This document shows, one piece after another, positions 1 through 10,090 of a stretch of DNA of 64,000 nucleotides. The notes beneath the pieces are model-generated. The model was not told where the DNA came from, searched no databases, and saw only the letters and a list, made by a program, of their open reading frames with translations. The first letter of the stretch is position 1, and each line of letters begins with the position of its first letter. The stretch comes from Tupaia tana (lineage: Eukaryota; Chordata; Mammalia; Scandentia; Tupaiidae): NCBI GenBank assembly GCA_026018925.1, contig JAKSZU010000133.1:248001-312000 (forward strand), given 5' to 3'. The position numbers were made by a program, and so were the translations under genes.

Positions 1-1865
1 TGAAGCCTTCATTACCCTCATTCCCCAAATGGATAAGGATAGGACAAAAAAGGAAAACTACAGGCCTATAATCCTGATGAATATAGATGCAAAAATTCTC
101 AACAAGATACTTGCTGACCATATTCAACAACATATATAAAAGGTTATTCATCACAACCACATAGGCTTTATTCCAGGGATGCAAGGGTGGTTCAACATAC
201 ACAAAACCATAAATGTAACATACCATATTAACAGTAAGAAAGATAAAAATCATATGATCATTTCAATCCATGCAGAAAAAGCATTTGACAAAATACAACA
301 TGCCTTTATGATCAAGACTCTCAGTAAAATTGGCACAGAAGGACGGTTTCTCTGTGTAATAAAAGCCATTTATGGAAAACCTACAGCTATCATTATACGG
401 AATGGGGAAAACAGTTACAAGACAAGGCTGCCCACTTTCTCTGGTCCTATTCAATTTAGTACTGGAAGTCCTAGCCAATGCAGATAAGAGAAGGAAATGA
501 AAGGCATTCCAATAGGACAAAAAGAGCTGAAATTATCTCTGTTTGCAGATGACATGATTGTATACATAGAAGACCCAATAGTATCCATGAAAAAACTTCT
601 TAAAGTAAAGTGGCAGGATACAAAATTAACTTACAGAAATCTATAGCATTTCTATAGGCAAACAACAAGCAGATAGAGACAGAACTGAAGAATGTAATTC
701 CATTTCCCATAGCTGCAAGAAGTATAAGATACTTAGAAATAAAGCTAACCAAGGAAGTCAAAGATCTCTACAAGGAATACTACGAAAACCTTAAAAAAAG
801 AAATTGAAAAGAACACTAAAAAGTGAGAGGACATCCTATGTTACAGAATTAATGTAATCAAAATGGCAATACTACCCAAATTAATCTACATGTTCAATGC
901 AATCCCGATAAAATTATAAGAGACATTCTTCACAGATCTAGAAAAGACAATCATGGAATTTGTCTGGAACCATAAAAGACCCCGTTTTGCTACAGCCATC
1001 CTGAACAAGTCAACAACCCTCAGAATGGGACAGAATTTTTGTTAACAGTACCTCAAATAAGGGTCTGCTAACCAGAATACACAGGGAACTCAAGCAGCTT
1101 ATCCAGAAGAAAATGAATAACTCAATTAAAAGATGGGAAAATGAGCTGAATTAACATATTTCTAAGGAAGACATATGAATGGCCTAAAAGCATAGGAGAA
1201 ACTGCTCAACATCCCTCAGTGTAAGGGAGATGCAGATCAAAACCACAATGACATATCACCTAACCCTAGCCATACTGACGAAGATTAAAAAAAAACATAC
1301 AGTGATTACTGCTGGAGGAGATGTGGTGAAGGGAACACTCCTACACGGTTGGTGGGAATGTAAATTTGTCTAGCCACTATGTGGAGAACGATATGGAGGT
1401 TCCTCAAAGACCTTCAAATAGAACTACCATATGATCCAGCAATTCCATTCCTGGGTATCTACCCAAAGGACAGGAGAGTTCTCAGTTGGAAAAGTGCTTG
1501 CACATCTATATTCATTGCAGCCTTATTCATGATTACTAAGACATGGGACCAACCCAATGTCCACAAACTGATGAATGGATTGAAAAATTGTGGCACATGT
1601 ACTCCATGGAATACTATTCAGCCATAAAAAACAACAAAGCCCTGGAATTTGATAGAAAGTGGGCGAATATGGAAGATATGTTGCTGTGTGAAGCAAGTCA
1701 GGCATGAAAGAGAGACATTGCATGTCTCCACTTAACAAATACCAACTGTCTGCACTCTATGGTAGAGACTGAAAGACTGGAGAACATAGAAATATTAAAA
1801 ATTGTAATGAACACTAGAGGCAAAGTAGAAAGACAGTGTGAGAGAGGAAGAGCGTAGGAAATTTG
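1..1865 (+). mobile_element. Decayed L1 ORF2 fragment (RT to C-terminus)
   Basis: Broken reading frames match LINE-1 ORF2 from the start of the reverse transcriptase domain to the C-terminus. Recognisable pieces include an ENYRPI-like motif near 50, [19 protein letters not shown] at 200-255, a FADDM-type catalytic motif near 545 and the terminal [12 protein letters not shown] region near 1610-1630. Many stops and frameshifts make it non-functional. After the HKRP-like stretch near 980 the match jumps directly to NRQPSEW-like sequence near 1020, so roughly 500 bp of ORF2 are missing. The element continues upstream of the window. Confidence 0.93.
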
Positions 1866-2170
1866 GGGATTCTTTGCTATGCAGTGTCCTGTGCTATGCA
1901 GAAACTCCTTAATCTGATGTAATTCCACCTGTCTATTTGGGGGATTATTGCTTGTGCTTTGGGGGTCTTGCTTAAGAAGTTTTCCATCAGTAGTTTTATA
2001 GTTTGTGGTCTTAGATTTAGATCTTTGATCCATTTTGAGTTGATTTTTGTTAATGGTGATAGGGATTCAGATTCATCTTTCTGCAGGTGGATACCCAGTT
2101 TTTCCAACATTTGCTAAAGAGGTTTCCCTTTTCACACTGGGATGACTTGTATCCTTTGTCAAAGATAAAT
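1866..2170 (-). mobile_element. Inverted L1 ORF2 fragment
   Basis: Read on the minus strand, this piece matches the ORF2 region FDKGY / [12 protein letters not shown] / [17 protein letters not shown] / AKDTA. That is part of the segment missing from the adjacent plus-strand L1. Its ORF2 coordinates end about where the plus-strand copy resumes. Confidence 0.85.
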
Positions 2171-2593
2171 AATTATTTTTAAAAATAAAATTTCTGTGTT
2201 TCATTTAAACAATCAAACTGTATAGGTTTATATTTAGAACTGGAAATGTCACTGTCTTTCAACACAATAAAAGCCATGCATGACATGTCCACAGCAAAAA
2301 TCATATTCAACTGAGAAAATTTACATTATTTCATATGTAGTCAAAGAGAACAAAGATTCTCACTCTCACCATTTTCTATTTAATAGTATAGGAAGTCATA
2401 GAGCATTTAGACATAATAAATAAATAAATATAATACCAATATAATTTTAAAAATTGTAATTTGTTATTGATGTCAATAACATGATTTTTTTTAGATAAAC
2501 CCAAAAAAGTTCACCCCCCCAAAAAACACTTTAAATAGTCCTAAATTCTATACCTTTGCAAAATAAAGAATCAATACATAAAAAATCAGTTTT

Positions 2594-2852
2594 GGGACCA
2601 GCAGATAGTGTAATGGCTATGTTGCTGGACTCCCATGTACTTGACTGCGAGTCAAGTCCTGGACCCGGTAGCTTAAACTCACGCCAGGCACGTGTGCATG
2701 CATGCCCAGGATCCCAAGAGGAGAATGGAGGAGAAGGGATTGCGGCATGGCCATCTCCCCTGGGGGGTGATTTCTCGCTTTCTGTCTCTGTCTCTCTCTC
2801 TTTCTGGTGAGCACATATGCCCTATAGCAAAAACTTCTCAAAAAATAATAAA
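2594..2852 (+). repeat. tRNA-derived SINE (family A)
   Basis: The tRNA-like head (gggaccagcagatagtg...) is followed by the shared family body, the central CCCCTGGGGGGTGA motif, a CT-rich stretch and an A-rich tail. It is flanked by direct repeats of aaaatcagtttt (just before the head and at about 2861-2872). Confidence 0.95.
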
Positions 2853-3159
2853 AAAATTTAAAAATCAGTTTTATTTACTAAAAATGCACTGTTCTTAAAA
2901 GATTTAAAAAACAATAATTTACAATAACTAAAAAATAATTAAAATATTTTTGTATAAATTTTACAGAAAACTAAAGTTTTGCTGAAAATTATGAAGGTAA
3001 TTATAAATAGAAATAAAATTATGATGTATATAAAGAATTAAAATTACTTATAATGTTTAAATGATATATGACAGAAAGATATCTATTGAATCAATAAAAT
3101 ATTTATAAAAACTTATATGAGGAACATTTATTTTTCATGCTGTGAAGATATACAGTGAC

Positions 3160-3700
3160 GGGACCTGCAGGTAGTGTGATGATAGATGTGCTGGATTCCC
3201 ATGTTCTTTTTCTTTGTTTTTTGGAGAGATTTACGCTATAGGGCACATGTGCTCGCCAGACAGACAGAGAGAGACAGAGAGACAGAAAGCGAGAAGTCAT
3301 CCCCCAGTAGGGATGGCCACGCCGCAATCCCATCTCCTCCATTCTCCTCTCAGGATCTTGGGCACGCACGCATACGCACACTGTGTGAGTTTAAGCCACC
3401 TGGTCCGGGACTCGAACCACGGTCGACTACGTGGGAATCCAGCGACATAGCCATTACACTAACTGCTGGTTCCATGGATTCCCATGTTCTTGACCATGGT
3501 TTGAGTCCTGGGCCCAGTGGCTTGAAACTCACATCAGGCACATGTGCATGCATGCCTCAAATTTCAAGAGGAGAATGGAAGATAGGGATTGTGGTGTGAC
3601 CATATTCCTGGGGAGAGTTATTTCTTATTTTCTGTCTCTCCATTTCTTTCTGTCTCTCCAGTGAGCATATGCATCCTATAGCAAAAATCTCTAAAAAATA
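3160..3700 (+). repeat. SINE family A, split by another SINE
   Basis: An older plus-strand SINE begins with gggacctgcaggtag near 3161 and resumes at 3475 with attcccatgttcttgacc, running to an A-rich end near 3700. The interruption is a minus-strand SINE. Confidence 0.9.
3209..3474 (-). repeat. SINE family A nested in a SINE
   Basis: Complete minus-strand copy with poly-T start, GCTATAGGGC motif and a head ending in ctgctggttcc. It is flanked by a 17-bp target-site duplication, tggattcccatgttctt, at 3192-3208 and 3475-3491. The duplicated target is itself SINE sequence. Confidence 0.95.
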
Positions 3701-4202
3701 TGTAGATATACAGTAATGAAATGTGAAAATAGAAAATGAATAAAAATATAAAAAAGTAGAAATGGAAGAAATTTAGACATTTTAACAAAAATGTCTTAAA
3801 TTCTAAAATGTATATTTCAGAAAGCTGTTGAATAATCAATGCAATATTAGTCCTAAAGAACAAGCTGAACACATTATAGTAACTGCAAAATATATTACAA
3901 ACCTACTAAAATCAAAGCAACATAATACTTTGAAAGACACAAACACATGGAACAATGAAACGAAATGGAGAGCTCAAAAAATGTATACATTTCAGGTAAT
4001 TTATTTTTGGCTAAAATGCCAAGAAGTTGAAATGGGGAAAGTACAGTGGTTTTGTTAAATGGAGATAAGAAAATTAGATATCCACATTGAAAATAACTGA
4101 ATTACACCTGTATCTCACATTGTATAAGATATATACTCAACATGGATTAGAGATTTAACCTTTAGACAAGAAAATGTGAACTTTTTTATTTTTTCTTTCT
4201 TT

Positions 4203-4463
4203 CTTTTTTTTTGGAGAGGTTTTTTGCTATAGGGTGCGTGCACTTGCCAGACAGACAGAGAAAGACAGAGAGATAGAAAGCGAGAAATCACCCCCCAGGG
4301 GGGATGGCCACGCTGCAATCCCTTCTCCTCCATTCTCCTCTCGGGATCCTGGACATGCACGCACACGCGCCCGGCGTGAGTTTAAGCCACCGGGTCCGGG
4401 ACGCGAACCGCGGTCGACTACGTGGGAGTCCAGCGACATAGCCATTACACTAACTGCTGGTCC
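4203..4463 (-). repeat. SINE family A
   Basis: Complete minus-strand copy. aaatgtgaa-type direct repeats lie at about 4172 and 4466, inside the ancient L1. Confidence 0.93.
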
Positions 4464-4937
4464 TGAAATGTGAATTTTTTTAAATATGGAGAAAAAAATC
4501 TTCATAATATTGACTGGGTTGTAATACGATTGATATGACCCCATAACCAAAAACAACAATAGATAGAAATATTAAATTATATAAAACTAAAATTATTTTA
4601 TACAGTTTAGGAAACAAGAAACAAATTTAAGATGCAACCTTCAGAGTGGTTCTATATTTGTAAAAAATACATTTCATACAGTGTTAATATTCAAAATGTG
4701 CAGGAATCTCAAAAATTTAACATTCAGAATACAAATATCATAAATTTTAAAAGTGCATAAAACTTAATAGACACTTTTTAGGAAAAAAAGCATATGATGA
4801 CCAGTATGTATATTAATAAATACTCAACATTACTAATCATCACTAATCAGGAAAGTGCAAATTAAAATAATAGCAAAAAAACATGGTCCATTATTAGTAG
4901 GAAATATAAATTTGTGTAACACCATAAAAGACATTTC

Positions 4938-5118
4938 TTTTTTTTTTCATACAGTACATATGCTCTCTGGAAAGAGAGAAAGAGAGAGAGAGTAAAAAAG
5001 AGAAAGCACACCATAATCAGTTCTCTATTTCTCCCCTCAGGATGAGAGATAGAGAGACAGAGAGAGAGAGAGAGAGATAACATCCTTAGAGAAATCACAA
5101 CACTGCAATAAAATCTCC
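4938..5118 (-). repeat. Old SINE, left part (split by ERV)
   Basis: Diverged minus-strand SINE body with a GA-rich expansion (gagagagaga near 5060) ending at ...gcaataaaatctcc. The remainder of the same SINE resumes at 8291. Confidence 0.7.
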
Positions 5119-6338
5119 TGCCGGGAGCCGTGCCCCAGCCGGGGTGGGTGCACAGGAAGGCGATGCGGGTGAACAGGAATCAGACTGAGACCTCATGCCC
5201 TTAGCATGTTCTCAGCCAGCTACAGCCAGAGTAAACTCAAGACTGCAGCCCTGATGGCCAGAAGTCATGTGTATTTATTATAGAAGGAGTTTTTACAGTA
5301 GTGGGATGGGTGAAGGGAAGTAAGTGAAATATTTTGCTCTAAAAGGTAAGGCATTCAAAGTATAGGAACAATAATCATAAAACAGGACATCTGTGTTGTT
5401 TAGGTATAAACAATCATAATTTTTAGAACGATGAAGTCCATGTTTCGGGTGGTTTTTTTTTTTTTATTTTTATCTTGATTACCAGGGAGGGTCTTTGGAT
5501 GAGAGGGCTCCCAGGAATCTTGATCACTTTAGGTCAAGATTGGCTTGAGAATTTGAGCCTCGGGTCAGCTTTTGAGAACTTAAGCTTCAGGCTAGGGTGG
5601 TAGCACTTACAGGAGCCTAGAAATAAATCCTGTCTGGTTCAGTAAAGACAAGATTAGTATATACTAAAGTGAAATACTTATGTTATCTCTGGGGTAGTCT
5701 ACAGCTAAGAGGGTGAGTCTACAAAGGAAAGGAATGTGGTCTTGTGAGTAGCTAAAGGTTGCTGTGTACTTGGGACCCTCTACATGTTGCTAATGACTGG
5801 GGCTTGGGGAATGGCAATCTTCCCTTGTCTTGAGAGTAAGGGTGGCTTATGGTCTTTGGGGGTAACAGCATCTCGTGGATGAGTCCTTGAGCCCTTCTCG
5901 GCTACTGAGATTGTTTTGCCCATCAGTAGCTTTAACTTAAACTTTTTTAATGCTTACTTGTGTACTCCCCAGTAGGAGAAGTGAATGTAGCATTTTTTAT
6001 TGACATTTTCCAGGAGGGTGGGGTGAATCTAATGGAAGTAACTCCTGTTTGCAGCCGCCGCCTTACGCAGCCACCGCCTTAGTGGATCCGCATTATTTTA
6101 GGATTATTGTAAAAATTATAGTAAGGCTAGGGGGGTGCCTTTAGGGGGTGCCGGGGTATGGCAATAAGGCCCATGACAGAGAAATTGAGCGCAGGACAGT
6201 ACAGCGACACAATACGTGAGGTCCAGAACTGGTAAAACTGTTGACCTTGTAAACCAGTTCTCCTCGGCCGAGTCCTTGCTCTAGGCACGAGGGGCAGTTC
6301 TTTCATACTCAGCTTGTGTTAACTGCATGGTCCCAGCA
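5119..6338 (-). repeat. Probable 3' LTR of the ERV
   Basis: On the minus strand the LTR starts with TGCTGGGA, immediately after a purine tract AAAAACGGGGGAGATGC at about 6337-6353. It ends with ...GGCTCCCGGCA at 5119. A polyadenylation signal AATAAA is present on the minus strand at about 5272-5280, followed by about 150 bp to the end. The length of about 1.2 kb is long, as in MMTV-like betaretroviruses. The start is assigned from the purine tract and the short inverted ends, not from a second LTR copy. Confidence 0.65.
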
Positions 6339-8254
6339 TCTCCCCCGTTTTTGTTTTGTAATTTGTAGAAGTGAATTTTTGCCTTTACCGATGTAATTGT
6401 GGTCTTTATACGTCTGGCGAGGGCTGGTAAATAAAGGAGAATAACAAAAATTAATAAGAGAAGACTCTCTACAGAGTAGGCTAAAGTACAGAGATTATTA
6501 GTGGAAGTGGTGAAGGTAGAGAATAAAGACTTAATTATACTATTTGCCACATTATTGGGTGAAATAGAATCTAAATGGGCTTTGGATATGGCCATAATCT
6601 GGGCATGAAACTGTTTTATGTTTATAGTAAGAGAATGGTTTTACACACCCCGAAGGTGGGCTTGAATTTGTTTTGAAGTGACTTGAGTGTGATTATAAGG
6701 GAGAGGGATAATATAGATTTATTTGTAATTACCATGACAAGTAGTAGTTAGCCTGACTTTGATGTTTTCTTTTTCTTTTTTTTTTTTCTTTTTTCTTTTC
6801 TTGGAGAGGTTTTTGCTATAGGGCGCGTGCGCTCGCCAGACAGACAGAGAGAGACAGAGAGATAGAAAGCAGGAAATCACCCCCCAGGGGGGATGGCCAC
6901 GCCGCAATCCCTTCTCCTCCATTCTCCTCTCGGGATCTTGGGCACGCACGCACACGCGCCCGGCGTGAGTTTAAGCCGCCGGGTCCGGGACTCGAACCAC
7001 GGTTGACTACGTGGGAGTCCAGCGACATAGCCATTACGCTAACTGCTGGTCCCCTGACTTTGATGTTTTGAATTTTTGACTTAAATATAACACTGCTTTT
7101 TTTAAAAGTATTGACTCTGTCAGCTAGTTGTTGATTAATTTGTTTCTGTTTAAATAAGGCAGTGGAGACATTGAGAGTTAATTTGTTAACGTGGGAAGCA
7201 GTATGCACCTGCTGAACAAGGGCAGTGGCTGAAGCGGCCACTGATCCTATAATAGCGATGAGGGCCGATATACCTAAAATTAAAGCAGCAATAAAACGTT
7301 TAGGACGAGCGTGAGCAAGGGCTATATTTATTGTCTGGAGAGAAAATAAACTGGGTCTGCATATTAAGGTTGAGTTAAGTTAACTGGAAGTAAAATATAA
7401 GATGGGCACTTTAGAAGGAAGAAATGAGGCTGTTGAACAGTCACAGACAAGCAGTTAGAAACCTGGCACTGTGTATAATAAATGTGGGTAAGATTATTTT
7501 TTACTTTAAAAGAAAGTTGAGATGAATTATTATAATGAAGAATTGCATAAGGAGCTTGTACACAGGAACGCAGGTAGAATGTCTGAGTATTTTGAGGCCT
7601 ATGGAAGGTTACAGGACCGAGGGCTGTGAACAAATGGTAAATATGACTTTGAAAAGTTTTAAAATTAGAAGACATATATATAGGGGTGATTTATTTGGTT
7701 GAAGACTATTTGTGAATCGGAAGCTTTGGAGGTACGGCTGAGTCGTTTTAAGTAAATTTATGAGGTTGAGCCTTGAAATAGAGACAATAATCATAATTAG
7801 GGCTAGAGATGGACTAATTAAACAAAGAGAAGGTATAATTATTTAAGAAATAATGAACTGCGTGCTTAGGAAAAACACAGGGGGTCCAGTTTGGAAAACT
7901 GGACTATGAGGAAATGCCATCCCAGGAATGTTCTGCTGAGGCTGGGCAAGCTGAAAATAACTTAGGTGCGTCAATAGAAGGTGTAGTGTTTAAAAATGAA
8001 TTATTATATGTTGTAAGAGAAAGGAGGGTTAAGGTCCACGTACTATGAGTGTGGTCATTATAACTGGAGGGAAGTGGCTGTTTTGTGGTTAAAAGGGAAT
8101 CTGTAACTTGAATTATAGGGGAAAGAGTAACACAAAATGGAAGAGGCTTAACACCATAGGCTGAGAAGCAAAGGGGGAGTGATTCTGTGGAAGTTGAAAA
8201 ATTAAAGGGAGTTGAGATGCGAGGCTGCTCATGTCTAAGAGGATCTCCCCCCAT
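6281..8254 (-). pseudogene. Retroviral env remnant (SU and TM), broken
   Basis: Read 5' to 3' on the minus strand. A surface-subunit-like frame (8254-7904) contains PLCFSAYGVKPLPFCVTL, a pattern seen in betaretroviral Env. Further SU-like frames at 7794-7364 are in other phases. Near 7300 an ARPKR furin-type site precedes a hydrophobic fusion-peptide-like stretch rich in A, L, I and G. A heptad-like ectodomain with NKLTLNVSTALF and NQQLADRVN follows to about 7070. A SINE interrupts here, and the membrane-spanning part (SVESLLLLIFVILLYLPALAR) lies at about 6410-6470. Stops, frame changes and the SINE destroy the gene. No intact envelope protein could be made. Confidence 0.72.
6769..7052 (-). 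repeat. SINE family A inserted in ERV env
   Basis: Complete young-looking copy with a 17-bp target duplication, cctgactttgatgtttt, at 6752-6768 and 7053-7069. It shows SINE activity after the ERV integrated. Confidence 0.96.
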
Positions 8255-8290
8255 TAGTTTAGAATGATTGCTGGGGCACGGCTCCCGGCA

Positions 8291-8432
8291 GTCTCCATTT
8301 GTCCCCTCAGGGTTTTAGGCATGCATGCACATATATGACGTATGTATTTCAATTCAATGTGTCCAAGATAAACCACAAGGTTGGACATGTGGGATCCAGC
8401 TATCTTAACCACCACGCCACTGGCTTTCCCCT
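8291..8432 (-). repeat. Old SINE, right part (split by ERV)
   Basis: Continuation of the SINE interrupted at 5118. The body (cccctcagggttttaggcatgcatgcac) and the head (cagctatcttaaccaccacgcc) follow in minus orientation. Confidence 0.7.
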
Positions 8433-8434
8433 AA

Positions 8435-8650
8435 AAAAACTTTTTGGAGGATCCTCAGAAAATAAAAAATGAAACTATGATATGATTCAGCAATCTCACT
8501 ATTTTGAATATATTCAAAGTATGTAAAATCAATATGTCAAAGAGATACCATTGCAAAATTTTCTACAATAGGCAAAATATGATATCAATGTAAGTCTATC
8601 AACACCTATTGTCAAAAAATTGTATGCAATGGAATACTTTTTCTGTGGAC
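8435..8650 (+). mobile_element. Ancient L1 ORF2 3' relic
   Basis: Plus-strand sequence corresponds, with heavy decay, to the ORF2 C-terminal region around [12 protein letters not shown] and [10 protein letters not shown]...MEYYSA (tatgattcagcaatctcact near 8480; gcaatggaatac near 8628). It is probably the continuation of the relic at 2190-4925. Confidence 0.65.
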
Positions 8651-8654
8651 CAAC

Positions 8655-8890
8655 TTCATGCCTAGTAGTTAGGGGGACCAGATCTCACGTGGCTGACCAT
8701 GTTTTGAATTGCTTCCCCAGTGGCTTGAATAACACATAGGGGTGTGTGTGCGTGTGTGCATCCAAAATCCTGGCATAATAAAGATATGGAGAATGAATTG
8801 TGGTGTAAACATACCTCCTTATGGTATGCTTCCTACATCTCTCTTTCTCTCTCTAGCGAGCAGACAAACTTTGTGATAATTTGTAAAAAT
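8655..8890 (+). repeat. Old diverged SINE
   Basis: Head-like ggaccagatctcacgtggctgacc, CCCAGTGGCTTGAA, a GTGTGTGCGTGTG body and CTCTCTCTAGCGAGCA tail features match the family A layout with many substitutions. Confidence 0.65.
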
Positions 8891-9011
8891 TCTGTTATTT
8901 TCAACAGCATGATTGAATCTGTAGAACATATGCTAATTGAACAATTCAGACAGAAAAAGACAAATCTCATATACCTCACTTAAAACTGGAGTGTTTAAAA
9001 GTCAAATTAAA

Positions 9012-9145
9012 GGGCCAGAAAATAACATGTGGTTGAAGTGTTGAACTCCCTCATGGCTGACTACAGTTTGAGTGTCAGACCTTGTGGTTTGCTCTCTCAC
9101 TTACTCTCTCTCTCTCTCTCTGGTGAGCTCATGTACCTTATAATG
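9012..9145 (+). repeat. Short SINE (family B type)
   Basis: gggccagaaaataacatgtgg head, a B-box-like gtttgagtgtc, then directly a CTCTCTCTCTCTCTGG stretch without the family A middle. This short layout recurs at 41543 and 48843. Confidence 0.65.
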
Positions 9146-9149
9146 ATGT

Positions 9150-9290
9150 CATGTACAGTATTCTCAACTGGGCTGGAGTAAAATGTATATCAGGCTGGGT
9201 AAAGTCTCTTTATAATCTAAAAAGAAGAAATATTATCTTCTATAATGAATAAACAAACAAAAAAATTAAATAAATAATTCTTTTTAAAAG
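9150..9290 (+). mobile_element. L1 3' UTR fragment
   Basis: The sequence gtattctcaactgggctggagtaaa...aagtctctttataatctaaa is the plus-strand counterpart of the L1 3' end read on the minus strand at 25850-25930. It ends in an A-rich stretch. Confidence 0.65.
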
Positions 9291-9399
9291 CCATATCCAT
9301 AGAGACAAAGTAAAATTATAACTACAAGAAACAGGGTAGAAAAATTTTAAACATATTGGTTAGAATCCATAAACTTTTGAGAGATAAAAAGAATAAGCT

Positions 9400-9620
9400 C
9401 AAGAAGTCCATTGTACACCATGTCAATTTTGTCAATAAAATTATATTGTAAACATAAAAAATGCTATGAGAGTAGATAATGTGTTCTCACCCCCCAATTT
9501 AAGTTGTTTATAATGAATATGTCAAATGGCTCAATTTAGCTATTCACCAAATTTACAGCCATGAAAACATTTTGTTGTATATTATTGTAGTACAAGTGTA
9601 AAAAATGTATAGTCAAAATA
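9400..9620 (+). mobile_element. Ancient L1M-type 3' UTR
   Basis: Contains the order ttgtacaccatgtcaatttt / tatattgtaaacataaaaaatgct / gagagtagataatgtgttctcacc / tggctcaatttagc. I recognise this as the 3' UTR of ancient eutherian L1M (MA/MB-like) elements. It supports a placental mammal host. Confidence 0.65.
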
Positions 9621-10090
9621 ATATATATATAAAAATACATAAATAATAAATATACAAACAAGAAAATTTTATCAAAAAGACTGGAAGAAGAAAAATGTGT
9701 GACAGTAAGATTTGCTGGGTCAAGAGCTTTTTTTTTTAAATTATCACACATAAAACCATAGAACAATGAGGACTTGGTGACTGAATTATCAAAGGACAGC
9801 AGCACATGGGATGTGAATCTGAAAAGTGGCTTAATTTTCTGGAGTTTGAGGTTAAAAGACAATGTAATCTTCTCCATAGTGTGACCTTTTTTGTAAATCA
9901 TAAGGCTCATTTCTCCAAAAAAATGTTGAAGAATTGGGAATGATTTTGGAAAGAGTAACGAAGTCCTTTACATTGCTGAGGAAGCAAGCCATCAATGATT
10001 GACATGACCTCTTCCCTTTCTTGCTAAAATAGCATATAGAATTATGTAGTAGGTGTTACATTGATTATTTCAGCATGAAGCCTTTAATTG
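9621..10090. other. AT-rich sequence, nothing recognised
   Basis: I see no conserved coding frame or known repeat. The longest open frame, on the minus strand over 9536-9910, is low-complexity in composition and has no recognisable motif. Confidence 0.5.

Larger units (their letters stand above)
2190..4925 (+). mobile_element. Ancient L1 ORF2 relics (interrupted by SINEs)
   Basis: AT-rich sequence between the SINEs still shows eroded LINE-1 ORF2 similarity in plus orientation and correct order. NTIKAM and related RT-domain remnants lie at about 2260-2400. Sequence resembling the WIRDL / IKLL region is at about 4140-4200, and a GKCKLK-like remnant of the REMQIKTT motif is near 4850. The frames are destroyed throughout. 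The same old copy probably continues at 8435-8650 beyond the ERV. Identification is by eye and the edges are soft. Confidence 0.6.
5119..8290 (-). mobile_element. Betaretrovirus-like ERV remnant (env + 3' LTR)
   Basis: An endogenous retrovirus in minus orientation, about 3.17 kb, lacking gag, pro and pol. The outer ends are a perfect 21-bp inverted repeat beginning TGCCGGGAGCCG (5119-5139 and 8270-8290). Outside it lies a near-match 6-bp target duplication (atctcc at 5113-5118, gtctcc at 8291-8296), the size typical of class II (ERVK-like) elements. Internally, read on the minus strand, come diverged env surface-subunit frames, a furin-type site with a fusion-peptide-like stretch, a transmembrane subunit fragment, a purine tract and a long 3' LTR. 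A full-length SINE has inserted at 6769-7052. Assignment to the betaretrovirus-like group rests on env character, LTR ends and target-duplication length. The 5' LTR is reduced to its first ~21 bp. Confidence 0.8.

Noticed and set aside
5119..8290. DNA transposon, because of the perfect inverted termini
   Set aside because: The interior has retroviral env features, a purine tract and an LTR-like poly-A signal, and the target duplication is about 6 bp, so a retroviral origin fits better.
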